From Sphingomonas sp. (GTDB lineage Bacteria; Pseudomonadota; Alphaproteobacteria; Sphingomonadales; Sphingomonadaceae), in contig NZ_JACDDV010000011.1 of assembly GCF_013816785.1 (NCBI RefSeq), positions 1 through 43,121 on the forward strand: a stretch of DNA of 43,121 bases. Reading direction: 5' to 3'. Positions 25,301-32,582 of this stretch are shown here, piece by piece. Position 1 is the first letter of the stretch, and each line of letters opens with the position of its first letter. Under the pieces are notes generated by a model. It was not told the DNA's origin, made no database searches, and was given only the letters and a program-made list of their open reading frames with translations. The position numbers and the translations under genes are program-made.

Positions 25301-25442
25301 CAAGTTCAACACCTACCGTTTCGCCGATTACAAGGAGGAGATGATCAAGCTTCTCGCCAAGGTGGTGACGGTGAGCATGGAGACGGTGAAAATTACCGAC
25401 GCGATGCGGGATCTCAAACGCGACACCGGAGAAGGCAATTGA
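22341..25442 (+). CDS. nuclease-methyltransferase fusion, type IIG / helicase-less type ISP-like restriction-modification protein
   Basis: A 1033-residue protein. Residues 1-130 look like a PD-(D/E)xK nuclease: D64 in RIALDGALL and E79-A-K81 in GYWEAKDED. A helical linker follows, then an N6-adenine methyltransferase with YTPGEIV (306-312), motif I DPATGTGTF (340-348) and motif IV NPPY (453-456). The C-terminal 450 residues should hold the target-recognition part. No DEAD/DEAH helicase domain is present, unlike full-length type ISP enzymes such as LlaGI. GTG 22341 has GAGGGG five bases upstream; in-frame GTG 22335 is less likely. About 23800-24720 is visibly richer in A/T than the flanks. mrr follows with a TTGA overlap. 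Confidence 0.85.
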   Translation: MSRQLINEYRGELDRLKSISGSRRESVLREAFKDLLKRWGKSNDLQFIAEYDLITPKGNRIALDGALLHSLRVPFGYWEAKDEDDDLAKEIEAKFRSGYPKDNTIFTDDATSILYQDGHEAGSAPMDDTEALFVLLTHFFAHERQEVADFRKAVKQFATDLPAVLAALRDIIAEKRAASSAFAKAETDFLAHARDAINPAVNEDDVQEMLIQHILTEDIFAKVFENPDFHRQNNVAAALYALEEKLFGYGEKQRLLKALGPYYSGIASTAAVIESHSEKQGFLKGLYENFYKVYNPLAADRLGVVYTPGEIVRFMIRSADWLCHEHFGKHLEDKGVEILDPATGTGTFIVELLEHFRGNREKLAHKYKEELHANEVAILPYYVANLNIEATYAAITGQFAEYPNLCFVDTLDNVAALGIYAGHQGDMFGSVSDENLGRIKRQNERKISVIIGNPPYNANQQNENDNNQNRTYARIDSRIKQTYIKASTAQKTKLYDMYARFYRWATDRLGKEGIVAFVTNNSFLEARTFDGFRKKVAEDFSEAWVINLKGNARNSGERRKREGGNVFEDKIKVGIAIAFFVRRKTSTPFRIHYLAVQDFAREDDKRQFVDQTRLDHSLFTTILPKADGTWLGQNESAEWDAMLPIASNASKRAIDRRKHDAIFQLYTLGIVTNRDEWVYDFSAKEVRRRALKQAKIYDSAIADPRPFEKSDDAEKRFSPDIKWTRLLKASARRRRLLGDVASQVRKSAYRPFVSKWVLFNTLLNEFQYQTPSVWPDATTTNSSIALVSEERAQFGTLAFEDLPNKDMFMPSASQVLPRHRYTKSGERVDNITDWSVAQFRAHYGEAFPGEKDAIFAYVYAVLHDPFYREKYALNLKREFPRIPFYPDFAQWVAWGEALLKLHIDYEKQKPFKLTRNDTPAPKRAADTHPKPKLKSITDTGTIVVDEDTQLSGIPPEAWAYRLGNRSAIDWVLDQHKEKTPRDPTIRAKFNTYRFADYKEEMIKLLAKVVTVSMETVKITDAMRDLKRDTGEGN

Positions 25443-26332
25443 ACATCCTCAACCTCCGCAAGGACGATTTTTATATCCCGGTTCTCAAGACGCTCGACGC
25501 GCTTGGCGGCTCAGGACAGATTGAGGAAATTGATTCCAAGGTCATTGAAATGACCGGCATGACCGCCAGCGACCTCGAGGCAACATATGAGAAAAGCGGA
25601 AGCCTCATCGTTCCCGACAAGATTAGCTGGGCGCGCTCCTATCTGAAGGAAGGCGGGCTGATCATCAATGAGGGGCGGGGACTGTGGGTTCTAACTGAAA
25701 AGGGTCGCGAGAAGCTAACGCTTGGCGAGCAAGCGGTGCGAGACGCCGTCACCGAGGCGATGCGAATCTACAACAAAAATTACAATGCCGCCAAAGCCAC
25801 CAAGAAGAAGAGCGCGCCGCAAGAGCCGAGCGAATTGGTGGATGCGGCAGCCAATATCGAGCTCGACGAAGTCGGCGAATGGGCCGACCAGTTGCTCGCC
25901 AAGCTACAATCGATGGACCCATATGCTTTCGAACGGCTGTCGCAGCGGCTGCTGCGCAAGAACGGCTTCGTCCAGGTCGAGGTAACAAAGAAATCGGGTG
26001 ACGGCGGGATTGATGGAAAGGGCGTGGTGCGGGTCAATCTGGTCTCGTTTCACGTGCTGTTCCAGTGCAAGCGCTATCAAGGCTCAGTGGGTGCAGGCAC
26101 AGTGCGTGACTTCCGCGGGGCGATGCAGGGTCGAGCCGACAAGGGGCTGATCATCACCACCGGCACCTTTACTCCTGATGCGCGTAAAGAAGCGACGCGC
26201 GATGGGGCGCCGGCGATCGATCTGATTGACGGCGCGGCGCTGTGCGAACTGCTTAAGGACAATCGACTGGGCGTCTCAGTTGAAATGGTCGAGCAGGTCA
26301 CGCTCATTCCCGAGTTCTTCGACGAGATTTAA
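25439..26332 (+). CDS. mrr: Mrr-type restriction endonuclease
   Basis: A 297-residue protein. Residues about 5-95 form the Mrr N-terminal winged helix, followed by a Lys-rich linker (115-135) and the Mrr catalytic domain: FERL (164-167), GDGGIDG with D192, and the QCK of FQCKRYQG (Q209, K211), the complete D-QxK active site. Mrr proteins usually cut methylated DNA (type IV restriction). The TTG start overlaps the methyltransferase stop (TTGA) and has GGAGAAGG in front, so the nuclease is translated only after its neighbour. Whether it acts as the restriction partner of that enzyme, or independently against foreign modified DNA, cannot be read from sequence. Confidence 0.92.
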   Translation: MNILNLRKDDFYIPVLKTLDALGGSGQIEEIDSKVIEMTGMTASDLEATYEKSGSLIVPDKISWARSYLKEGGLIINEGRGLWVLTEKGREKLTLGEQAVRDAVTEAMRIYNKNYNAAKATKKKSAPQEPSELVDAAANIELDEVGEWADQLLAKLQSMDPYAFERLSQRLLRKNGFVQVEVTKKSGDGGIDGKGVVRVNLVSFHVLFQCKRYQGSVGAGTVRDFRGAMQGRADKGLIITTGTFTPDARKEATRDGAPAIDLIDGAALCELLKDNRLGVSVEMVEQVTLIPEFFDEI

Positions 26333-26538
26333 GCGCGCAAGTTATAAGATCCTTGCAATCTGAAACCAAATAGGTTACGCAAATCTCGGCTCACAGTGGA
26401 AGAGTTGGGATGGGTTGTCACCGGAACATTGCGGCGCAGGCGGGACGCCCGAGCACCCTCCCGTTCGAACGCGCAACCCCTCCCGCCCGCACGCGCGCGT
26501 CAGTGCGACCATTGGGACCATTCGAATGTTCGACCCAC

Positions 26539-26556
26539 CATCAACTTCATCAACTT
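26539..26556 (+). repeat. 18-base motif shared with 10730-10747, copy 2
   Basis: CATCAACTTCATCAACTT, identical to the copy ahead of the OPT transporter; the following bases also keep a CC...GGAA pattern. It lies in the mrr-rplQ gap. Function unknown. Confidence 0.5.
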
Positions 26557-26705
26557 CGCCTCCGGAAAAATCCTTCGGCGGCGTGTCGTCCCGGCGTCAA
26601 CTTGCGCCCGTCCGGCCCGGTCTCGGCTTGACTTTCGCGGGCCGATCGGGTTGAGGAGCCGCTGATGAAGCGGGGCCGCGCGCTCCGCTTTCGCTTTTGG
26701 GTTTG

Positions 26706-26726
26706 GGCCGTCCCCTTTTGACGGCC
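26706..26726 (+). other. hairpin upstream of rplQ
   Basis: GGCCGTC-CCCTTTT-GACGGCC, a perfect 7-bp stem 48 bases before rplQ. It could be a leader structure or part of a terminator for the cassette; there is no downstream T-run. Confidence 0.35.
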
Positions 26727-26774
26727 TGGCCGGGGTTACCTGACACGGACCCCTGACGAACGAAGGACAAGAAA

Positions 26775-27194
26775 ATGCGACATCGTGTTGGCCATCGCAA
26801 ACTGCAGCGCACCTCGAGCCACCGGACAGCCCTGTTCCGCAACATGGCGGCGGCGCTGATCAAGCATGAGCAGATCACCACCACCACCGCCAAGGCGAAG
26901 GAGCTGCGCCCCTACGTCGAGAAGCTGATTACGCTCGCCAAGAAGGGCGGGCTGTCGAACCGCCGGCTGGCGCATGCGCGGCTGATGGACGATGCGCAGC
27001 TGGTCAAATTATTCGACGTGCTGGCGACGCGCTATGCGGGTCGCGACGGCGGCTATTGCCGGATCGTCAAGGCCGGCATCCGCATGAGCGACGCCGCCGC
27101 CATCTCGATCATCGAATTCGTCGATCGCGACGTCGCCGCAAAGGGTCAGGATTCGGGCCCGGTGATGACTGACGAGGAAGTCGACGCCGACTAG
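26775..27194 (+). CDS. rplQ: 50S ribosomal protein L17
   Basis: A 139-residue protein with the L17 start [20 protein letters not shown], the conserved [15 protein letters not shown] segment and the [12 protein letters not shown] helix. L17 binds 23S rRNA at the base of the exit tunnel. AAGGA precedes the ATG. It is separated from rpoA by about 4.6 kb, whereas it normally follows within about 200 bases, and is followed by a strong terminator. It therefore probably has its own promoter or relies on read-through of the cassette. Confidence 0.98.
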   Translation: MRHRVGHRKLQRTSSHRTALFRNMAAALIKHEQITTTTAKAKELRPYVEKLITLAKKGGLSNRRLAHARLMDDAQLVKLFDVLATRYAGRDGGYCRIVKAGIRMSDAAAISIIEFVDRDVAAKGQDSGPVMTDEEVDAD

Positions 27195-27221
27195 GCGCGC
27201 TCTCGCCCACGAGAAAAAAAT

Positions 27222-27252
27222 GGCCCGCGCTTCGGTTCGCGGGTCTTTTTTT
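27222..27252 (+). terminator. rho-independent terminator after rplQ
   Basis: GGCCCGCG, loop CTTCGGTT, CGCGGGTC, then seven Ts. An 8-bp stem with one G-T pair. A canonical terminator of the ribosomal transcript. Confidence 0.85.
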
Positions 27253-27412
27253 GTACCTGGCCGGAGCGCGAAAGAACAATCGGACTGCCGAAAAGGGGCC
27301 CTCAAGATGAACAATCGCCGCTGTTCAGGTTCAGCCGCGATGCACCCAAATGGGCCTAGTTTCGTTTCATTCCCAAGAGCGTAACTCTTTGGGCCTTTTA
27401 TAGGAATTTCAA

Positions 27413-28024
27413 ATGTCGAATATTTCCAAGCTTCTGGTCGGCGCGGCCGGCCTTGCGGCGGTGGTCGGCGTGGCGTCGCCGGCGATGGCCCAGGGCTATC
27501 CCTACGGCTATGGCAATCAGGGCCAAAGCACCGGCAGCGGCATCGTCGGCGCAATCATCAATTCGGTGACGGGCGGCGGCTACGGCCGCTATCCGCAAGG
27601 CAATTACGGCTATGGCCAGGTCAACGAGCGGACCGCGGTCAGCCAGTGCGCCGCCGCCGCCGAGCAGCGCCTCAACGGCGGCTATGGCCAGTCGAGCTAT
27701 GGCAACCAAGGCTATGGCAATAACGGCTACCAAAGCGGCTACGGCCAAGCCCGCGTCGTCGGCATCACCAACGTCGAGCGCCGTAGCAACGGCAAGCTGC
27801 GCGTGACCGGCTTGGCGAGTTCGGGCCAGGCATATGGCGGCTACGGCAACCAAGGTTACGGCAACCAGGGCTATGGCAACCAGGGCTATGGCAACCAGGG
27901 TTATCAGGGCGGCTACGGCGCCGCCGGCCAGGCCGACCTGAGCTTCACCTGCAAGGTCGATTACAGCGGCCGGGTGACCAGCCTCAATTTCAACCGCCAG
28001 ACGGCGTACGGGCGCGGTTACTAA
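27413..28024 (+). CDS. exported Gly/Tyr-rich repeat protein, paralogue 1
   Basis: A 203-residue protein with a clear signal peptide ending ASPAMAQ (residue 27). The mature part is rich in Gly, Tyr, Asn and Gln, with four perfect YGNQG units at residues 144-163 plus scattered variants. Two cysteines (C79 in SQCAAAAEQR and C180 in FTCKVDY) and the VVGITNVERRSNGKLRVTG strand pair suggest a small disulfide-linked folded domain interrupted by repeat loops. The adjacent gene encodes a paralogue with the same cysteines and motifs. I do not know the function; an envelope-associated role is inferred from the signal peptide. Confidence 0.8.
   Translation: MSNISKLLVGAAGLAAVVGVASPAMAQGYPYGYGNQGQSTGSGIVGAIINSVTGGGYGRYPQGNYGYGQVNERTAVSQCAAAAEQRLNGGYGQSSYGNQGYGNNGYQSGYGQARVVGITNVERRSNGKLRVTGLASSGQAYGGYGNQGYGNQGYGNQGYGNQGYQGGYGAAGQADLSFTCKVDYSGRVTSLNFNRQTAYGRGY
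27842..27901 (+). repeat. 15-base tandem repeat encoding YGNQG x4
   Basis: Four near-identical 15-base units (TAYGGCAACCARGGY) in tandem inside the Gly/Tyr-rich gene. Such in-frame repeats can expand or contract without shifting the frame. Confidence 0.85.
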
Positions 28025-28055
28025 GCCGAGACCGGCCGACAAGCTAATGAAGGAA

Positions 28056-28085
28056 GGCGCGGGTTAGTCTGGCCCGCGCCTTTTT
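28056..28085 (+). terminator. rho-independent terminator after Gly/Tyr-rich paralogue 1
   Basis: GGCGCGGG, a nine-base loop, CCCGCGCC, then TTTTT. A perfect 8-bp stem that separates the two paralogues into independent transcripts. Confidence 0.8.
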
Positions 28086-28236
28086 CTTGTGAAACGCGGG
28101 CGATCGATTGCGGTCGTTAACCAAGCTGAATGGCGGCAAACAGCCATATTCAGGGGAGATGCATAGCATATCACCTATCGTTCGTTACATGATCCGGGAA
28201 TCCTCGGATTTTGAGCGAATGACAAGGAGAAAGCCG

Positions 28237-28797
28237 ATGTCGGCGAAGACGAAAATCCTGGCCGGAGCCACCGGTCTTGCGGCCCTGGCAGGTGTAACGA
28301 CCCCGGCAGCCGCGCAATATTATCCTCAACCCAGCCCTTACGGCAACCAAGGCGGCGGCGTTGTCGGCGCGATCATCAACAGCGTCGTCAACGGCGGTCG
28401 CTACGGCCAGTATCCGTACGGCAATTATGGCTACAACCAGGGCTATGGCGGCCAGAGCACGGCGATCGATCAGTGCGCCCGCGCGGTCGAAGCGCGGATC
28501 AGCGGCCGCAGCTACGGTAACTATGGCTACCGAAACTATGGCTATAACGGCTATGACAGCGGCAACGGCGGCCGCGTGCTCGGCGTCACCCGGGTCGAGC
28601 GTAAGTCGTACGGCCTCAAGGTCGTCGGCGTCGCCAGCTCGGGCTACAACCGCTACGATGGTTACAACCGGGGCGGTTATGGCTCGTACGGCTACAGCAA
28701 CGGTGCGGATTTGAGCTTCACGTGCAAGGTCGACTACCGCGGCGGCATCCGTGACATCCACGTCAACCGTCGCAGCGCCAACTGGCGCGGCTACTAA
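28237..28797 (+). CDS. exported Gly/Tyr-rich repeat protein, paralogue 2
   Basis: A 186-residue relative of the preceding protein. It has a signal peptide ending TTPAAAQ (residue 27), the shared GxVGAIINSV segment, two matching cysteines (C80 in DQCARAVEAR and C163 in FTCKVDY), and the VLGVTRVERKSYGLKVVGVASSG strands, ending NWRGY as its partner ends YGRGY. The repeats here are irregular NYGY and GYN units rather than YGNQG. AGGAGA before ATG 28237 decides the start over the longer frame beginning at 28108. The two genes look like a tandem duplication in which the loops diverged faster than the core. Confidence 0.8.
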   Translation: MSAKTKILAGATGLAALAGVTTPAAAQYYPQPSPYGNQGGGVVGAIINSVVNGGRYGQYPYGNYGYNQGYGGQSTAIDQCARAVEARISGRSYGNYGYRNYGYNGYDSGNGGRVLGVTRVERKSYGLKVVGVASSGYNRYDGYNRGGYGSYGYSNGADLSFTCKVDYRGGIRDIHVNRRSANWRGY

Positions 28798-28821
28798 GCG
28801 TGAGCGCCTGAGGCGAACAAG

Positions 28822-28852
28822 GAGCGCGCGTCCCGGCAAGGGGCGCGCGCTC
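28822..28852 (+). terminator. GC-rich hairpin after paralogue 2, likely terminator
   Basis: GAGCGCGCG ... CGCGCGCTC, a 9-bp perfect stem with an inner CCC/GGG pairing. The following bases (TGTCCGTT) are only weakly T-rich, so termination may be inefficient. Confidence 0.5.
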
Positions 28853-28997
28853 TGTCCGTTCAGGCCAGCGCCGCAAGGCCGCGGGCGATCATCATCCTTC
28901 TCCATTTTCCTGTAGCGTCGAGTATATCGAGGCGGTCGGCGTGCGCTTCCAATTCCGCGCCGCTCGGCGATCCAGCCGTCCGCGAACGAGAGCGCAT

Positions 28998-29027
28998 TTG
29001 ACAGTCAAGGAGCTGCTTAACTTTACT
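28998..29027 (+). promoter_or_regulatory. predicted sigma-70 promoter of guaA
   Basis: A perfect TTGACA (28998-29003), an 18-base spacer and TTTACT (29022-29027), 30 bases before the guaA start. The -10 box is weak; this is a prediction from sequence only. Confidence 0.45.
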
Positions 29028-29056
29028 TCGCGGCGCGGCCTCCGTATCGGCCCGCC

Positions 29057-30631
29057 ATGACAGTCCAGGATCCTGCTGAAGTCTTTGGCGACACCATCCT
29101 CATCGTCGACTTCGGCAGCCAGGTGACCCAGTTGATCGCGCGGCGGGTGCGCGAGGCGGGGGTTTATTGCGAGATCGCGCCGTTCAACGCGTCCGCCGAG
29201 GCGTTCGAGCGGCTGCGGCCCAAGGGCATCATCTTTTCCGGCGGGCCGTCGTCCGTGATGTGGGAGGACTCCCCCCGCGCACCGCAACATTTCTTCGACC
29301 AGAAGCTGCCGATCCTGGCGATCTGCTACGGCCAGCAGACGATGGCCGAGCAGTTGGGCGGGCGCGTCGCCGCTTCGGACAATCGCGAATTCGGTCGCGC
29401 CTTCATCGAGGTGGTCGGCGACAGCGCGCTGTTCGATGGGCTGTGGAGCGTCGGCGAGCAGCACCAGGTATGGATGAGCCACGGCGATCGGGTCGAACAA
29501 TTGCCGGAGGGCTTTTCGATCGTCGCCAAATCCGAGGGCGCGCCCTACGCCATCGCCACCGACGAGGCGCGGCGTTTCTATTCGATGATGTTCCATCCTG
29601 AGGTGGTCCACACGCCGGACGGCGGTAAGCTGCTCGCCAATTTTGCGCGGCACATTTGCGGCTCCGCCGGCGACTGGACGATGGGTGCCTTCCGTGACGC
29701 CAAGATCGCCGAGATCCGCAAGCAGGTCGGCAAGGGGCGAGTGATTTGCGGCCTGTCGGGCGGGGTCGACAGCGCGGTCGCGGCGGTCCTCATCCACGAA
29801 GCGATTGGCGAGCAGCTGACCTGCGTGTTCGTCGACCATGGACTGATGCGGCAAGGCGAAGCCGAGCAAGTCGTCAGCCTGTTCCGTAACAGCTACAATA
29901 TCCCACTGGTGCATGTGGATGCCGAGGAATTGTTCCTGTCCGGCCTCGCCGGGGTCACCGATCCCGAGAAAAAGCGCAAGTTCATCGGCAAGACTTTCAT
30001 CGACGTGTTCGACGAGGAAGCGGGCAAGATCGGCGGCGCAAATTTCCTCGCGCAGGGCACGCTCTATCCCGACGTGATCGAAAGCGTCAGCTTCACCGGC
30101 GGGCCGTCGGTAACGATCAAGAGCCACCACAATGTCGGCGGTCTGCCCGAGCGGATGAACATGAAGCTGGTCGAGCCGCTGCGCGAGCTGTTCAAGGACG
30201 AGGTCAGGGTGCTCGGGCGCGAGCTCGGCCTGCCTGAGGCGTTCGTCGCGCGGCACCCATTCCCCGGCCCGGGCCTCGCCATCCGCATCCCGGGCGAAGT
30301 GACCAAGGAGCGCTGCGACATTTTGCGCAAGGCCGACGCCATCTACCTCGAGGAAATCCGCAACGCCGGATTATACGACGCGATCTGGCAGGCGTTTGCG
30401 GTGCTGCTGCCGGTCAAGACCGTCGGAGTGATGGGCGATCATCGCACTTACGACAGCGTGTGCGGATTGCGCGCAGTGACCAGCGTCGACGGCATGACCG
30501 CCGACATCTACCCGCTCGACGCCGCCTTCTTGAGCCGCTGCGCGACGCGGATCATCAATGAGGTAAAGGGCATCAACCGGGTGGTCTATGACTATACATC
30601 CAAGCCACCGGGGACGATCGAGTGGGAATGA
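29057..30631 (+). CDS. guaA: GMP synthase (glutamine-hydrolysing)
   Basis: A 524-residue two-domain enzyme that aminates XMP to GMP with glutamine and ATP. The class I amidotransferase domain has its catalytic C90 (ICYGQQ) with H180 and E182 (FHPEV). The ATP pyrophosphatase loop SGGVDS is at 234-239, and the C-terminal dimerisation domain has [12 protein letters not shown] and ends with the family KPPGTIEWE. The length is standard and the gene is free-standing, with a plausible promoter just upstream. The large opposite-strand frame across it is a shadow. Confidence 0.98.
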   Translation: MTVQDPAEVFGDTILIVDFGSQVTQLIARRVREAGVYCEIAPFNASAEAFERLRPKGIIFSGGPSSVMWEDSPRAPQHFFDQKLPILAICYGQQTMAEQLGGRVAASDNREFGRAFIEVVGDSALFDGLWSVGEQHQVWMSHGDRVEQLPEGFSIVAKSEGAPYAIATDEARRFYSMMFHPEVVHTPDGGKLLANFARHICGSAGDWTMGAFRDAKIAEIRKQVGKGRVICGLSGGVDSAVAAVLIHEAIGEQLTCVFVDHGLMRQGEAEQVVSLFRNSYNIPLVHVDAEELFLSGLAGVTDPEKKRKFIGKTFIDVFDEEAGKIGGANFLAQGTLYPDVIESVSFTGGPSVTIKSHHNVGGLPERMNMKLVEPLRELFKDEVRVLGRELGLPEAFVARHPFPGPGLAIRIPGEVTKERCDILRKADAIYLEEIRNAGLYDAIWQAFAVLLPVKTVGVMGDHRTYDSVCGLRAVTSVDGMTADIYPLDAAFLSRCATRIINEVKGINRVVYDYTSKPPGTIEWE

Positions 30632-30715
30632 GGCTGCCGAATTCGCTTTTCAGTAGATAAGCTTGGCGCGAATTCCATCCCGCCTAAAAGACGGCGCCAT
30701 CGCCGCAACCATGTT

Positions 30716-30742
30716 TGACTCCTTTGCAGGGCCTCAATCGTC
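30716..30742 (+). promoter_or_regulatory. possible ECF-type promoter ahead of the SDR-sigma operon
   Basis: TGACTCC (30716-30722), 16 bases, then CGTC (30739-30742). ECF41/SigJ-type sigma factors recognise TGTCACA-N16-CGTC, so the spacing and -10 match while the -35 matches at four of seven bases. A TTGACT at 30715-30720 offers a sigma-70 alternative, without a good -10. Autoregulation by the downstream sigma gene is inferred. Confidence 0.35.
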
Positions 30743-30771
30743 CTAGCTATCTAGACAGAGGAGACTGAGCG

Positions 30772-31530
30772 ATGAGCCTTAAAAATAAGAGTGTGGTCGT
30801 CACCGGTGGAAGCCGCGGCCTTGGTCTCGGACTGGTCGAGGCCTTGGTCGCTGGTGACGCCAAGGTCACGGTCGTTGCTCGCGGCGCAGATGCGCTTGAC
30901 GCGGTTCGCGACAGGCTGGGCGTTGATGCCATCGCGGCTGACGTCACCGATAAGGCAGCTGCCGACCGCATTCTTTCAGGCGTCCGCCCGGACATCTTGG
31001 TGCTGAACGCCGGAACCCCGCCGCCGATGTATCGGCTGGATCAGATGGACTGGACAGATTTCTCAGCGACCTGGGAGACCGACGTCAAGGCTGGGCTCTA
31101 CTGGATCCAAGCGGCGCTCAACGTGCCGTTGCAGCCGGGAAGCCGGGTGTTGGTTGGGTCAAGCGGTGCCGCCCTAACCGGATCTCCGCTCTCGGGCGGC
31201 TATGGTGGCGCCAAGCGCATGCTCTGGATGATGGCCAATTACGCCAATAGCGTTTCTGAGCAGATGAAACTCGGGATTCGATTCCAGACTATCGTGCCAC
31301 GGCAGATGGTCGGCGGCACCGGAACCGGCGACGCGGGTTCTAAAGCTTATGCGCGCGCCAAGGGTATCACTCAGCAAGCGTTTCTTGACGGATTCGGCGC
31401 GCCGATGCCGCCACGGGCTTATGGAGATTACGTCATTTCGGTTTTGGAGAATCCAGCTTATTCCGATGGGCTTGCTTTTGGTATCAACGGCGAAACGGGC
31501 GTGACGGTGCTCGAAAGAGAGCAGGCTTGA
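30772..31530 (+). CDS. SDR-family NAD(P)-dependent oxidoreductase
   Basis: A 252-residue Rossmann-fold reductase. The cofactor loop TGGSRGLG is at 11-18, the NAG motif at 79-81, and the catalytic S130, Y144 and K148 (YGGAK) are in the expected order. The substrate is unknown. The stop overlaps the TTG start of an ECF sigma factor gene (TTGA), so the two are translationally coupled. Oxidoreductase or epimerase genes next to SnoaL-tailed ECF sigma factors are a known association. The ribosome site GAGGAG is strong. Confidence 0.9.
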   Translation: MSLKNKSVVVTGGSRGLGLGLVEALVAGDAKVTVVARGADALDAVRDRLGVDAIAADVTDKAAADRILSGVRPDILVLNAGTPPPMYRLDQMDWTDFSATWETDVKAGLYWIQAALNVPLQPGSRVLVGSSGAALTGSPLSGGYGGAKRMLWMMANYANSVSEQMKLGIRFQTIVPRQMVGGTGTGDAGSKAYARAKGITQQAFLDGFGAPMPPRAYGDYVISVLENPAYSDGLAFGINGETGVTVLEREQA

Positions 31531-32459
31531 ATTCAGGACGGCCCGCATTGAGCCAGGAACTCCAGGCAAATCTCTTCGTGCGGGCCGGCGAACTGCGCCC
31601 GGAGCTGCATCGCTATTGCGCCCGGCTCCTCGGCTCGGTCATCGACGGCGAGGACGTCGTTCAAGATACGCTCGTTCGGGCTTTCACGGCGTTGCAGGAC
31701 CTGGACGATGTGCCGCCGCTTCGACCTTGGCTGTTCCGGATCGCGCATAACCGGGCCCTCGACCTGCTCCGCAGCCGGGCGATACGAAAAGCCGAGCCGA
31801 TCGACGTTGCCTGGGACGTCGCGGACTTGGCGAATATCGATCCAATCGAGATGTTGATGCGACAGGAAGCGGTTAAAACGGCGGTGGCGCGCTTCGCCGA
31901 GCTTCCCCTCATTCAGCGCAGCGTCGTCATCCTAAAGGACGTACTCGACGAGCCTTTGAAGGAGATCGCCGCACTTCTCGACCTCACGGTCGACGCGGTG
32001 AAGGGTCATCTGGCGCGGGGTCGCTCGCGCCTTCGGGCAATCAACGCCAAGGCCGGCTCACTTCCGCCCGCCCGGGCGGCGTCTGCCGCAGTCGATCGCT
32101 ATGTTACGCTCTTCAATCAGCGGGACTGGGACGGCCTTCGGGCGCTTCTGTCGACGGACGTTAAGCTACAACAGTCGACGCGCGCGCTTCGCACCGGCGC
32201 GGAAGCAAGTTTATTCTTTACGATCTACGCGACTTATGACCGAATCTGGCTTGCACCGGCTTGGCTCGAAGGCCGGGAAGTGATCGCGGTTTTCGAAGAT
32301 CGCGCCGACCCGCGGCCCAGCTATTTTATGTGGCTCGAGTGGCGCGACGGAAAAATCATTTTCATCCGCGACTACCGGTATGCCCGCTATGTCGCCGCGG
32401 AAGCAGAACTGGTGCTTGCGCCGGTCGCCCAGGCGGAGGGTAACGGAAAAATGCTCTGA
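31527..32459 (+). CDS. ECF sigma factor with C-terminal SnoaL/NTF2-like domain (SigJ-like)
   Basis: A 310-residue sigma-70 family protein. Region 2 covers about 20-90 (GEDVVQDTLVRAFTAL, then PWLFRIAHNRALDLLR). Region 4 covers about 115-170 (LIQRSVVILKDVLDEPLKEIAALL, with a helix-turn-helix DLTVDAVKGHLARGRSRLR). Residues 185-295 form an NTF2-fold domain (VDRYVTLFNQRDWDGLRALL) as in SigJ, ECF41 and ECF56 factors, which use this tail instead of a separate anti-sigma factor. The DGGGR and NPDK motifs I recall for ECF41 are not visible, so the subgroup is uncertain. Start TTG 31527 overlaps the SDR stop; in-frame TTG 31548 is an alternative. Confidence 0.88.
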   Translation: MNSGRPALSQELQANLFVRAGELRPELHRYCARLLGSVIDGEDVVQDTLVRAFTALQDLDDVPPLRPWLFRIAHNRALDLLRSRAIRKAEPIDVAWDVADLANIDPIEMLMRQEAVKTAVARFAELPLIQRSVVILKDVLDEPLKEIAALLDLTVDAVKGHLARGRSRLRAINAKAGSLPPARAASAAVDRYVTLFNQRDWDGLRALLSTDVKLQQSTRALRTGAEASLFFTIYATYDRIWLAPAWLEGREVIAVFEDRADPRPSYFMWLEWRDGKIIFIRDYRYARYVAAEAELVLAPVAQAEGNGKML

Positions 32460-32548
32460 AGCGACGACCGGGCGGTTCTAAAACCCTCGTCTAATTAGGA
32501 CGTCAAGGTCGCTTCGTCGCCTCGCTCATGGGAGTAAAGTTTCGAGCT

Positions 32549-32564
32549 GCCCCCCGTGGGGGGC
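32549..32564. terminator. hairpin between convergent sigma and tautomerase genes
   Basis: GCCCCCC-GT-GGGGGGC, a 7-bp G/C stem midway between the two convergent stop codons. It has no T-run on either side, so a shared terminator role is only suggested by position. Confidence 0.35.
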
Positions 32565-32582
32565 AAGCCCGAATGCCTTGAA

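Larger units (their letters stand above)
26333..26774 (+). other. 442-base non-coding stretch between mrr and rplQ
   Basis: No convincing gene: three overlapping short frames (26396-26665) have odd composition and no ribosome sites. The stretch holds the second copy of the 18-base CATCAACTT motif (26539-26556), a GGCCGTC-CCCTTTT-GACGGCC hairpin (26706-26726) and a possible weak -35 (TTGACG, 26718-26723) ahead of rplQ. It is the right boundary of the cassette and must contain whatever promoter drives rplQ. Confidence 0.5.

Noticed and set aside
26396-26665. Three overlapping short frames between mrr and rplQ considered as a small gene
   Set aside because: No ribosome site, no conserved motif and Pro/Arg/Ser-rich composition in all frames; reported as non-coding.
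22239-26748. Nine-base direct repeat CTGACACGG at 22239-22247 and 26740-26748 flanking the restriction cassette, considered as an insertion target duplication
   Set aside because: A nine-base match between two regions of several hundred bases is expected about once by chance, and no transposase or recombinase gene is present in the cassette.
27838-27905. Tandem repeats considered as a CRISPR array
   Set aside because: The units are 15 bases, directly adjacent with no spacers, and encode a regular in-frame pentapeptide.
28892-30256. 454-residue open frame antisense to guaA
   Set aside because: guaA is complete and well conserved on the plus strand; the opposite frame is a high-GC artefact with no domain.
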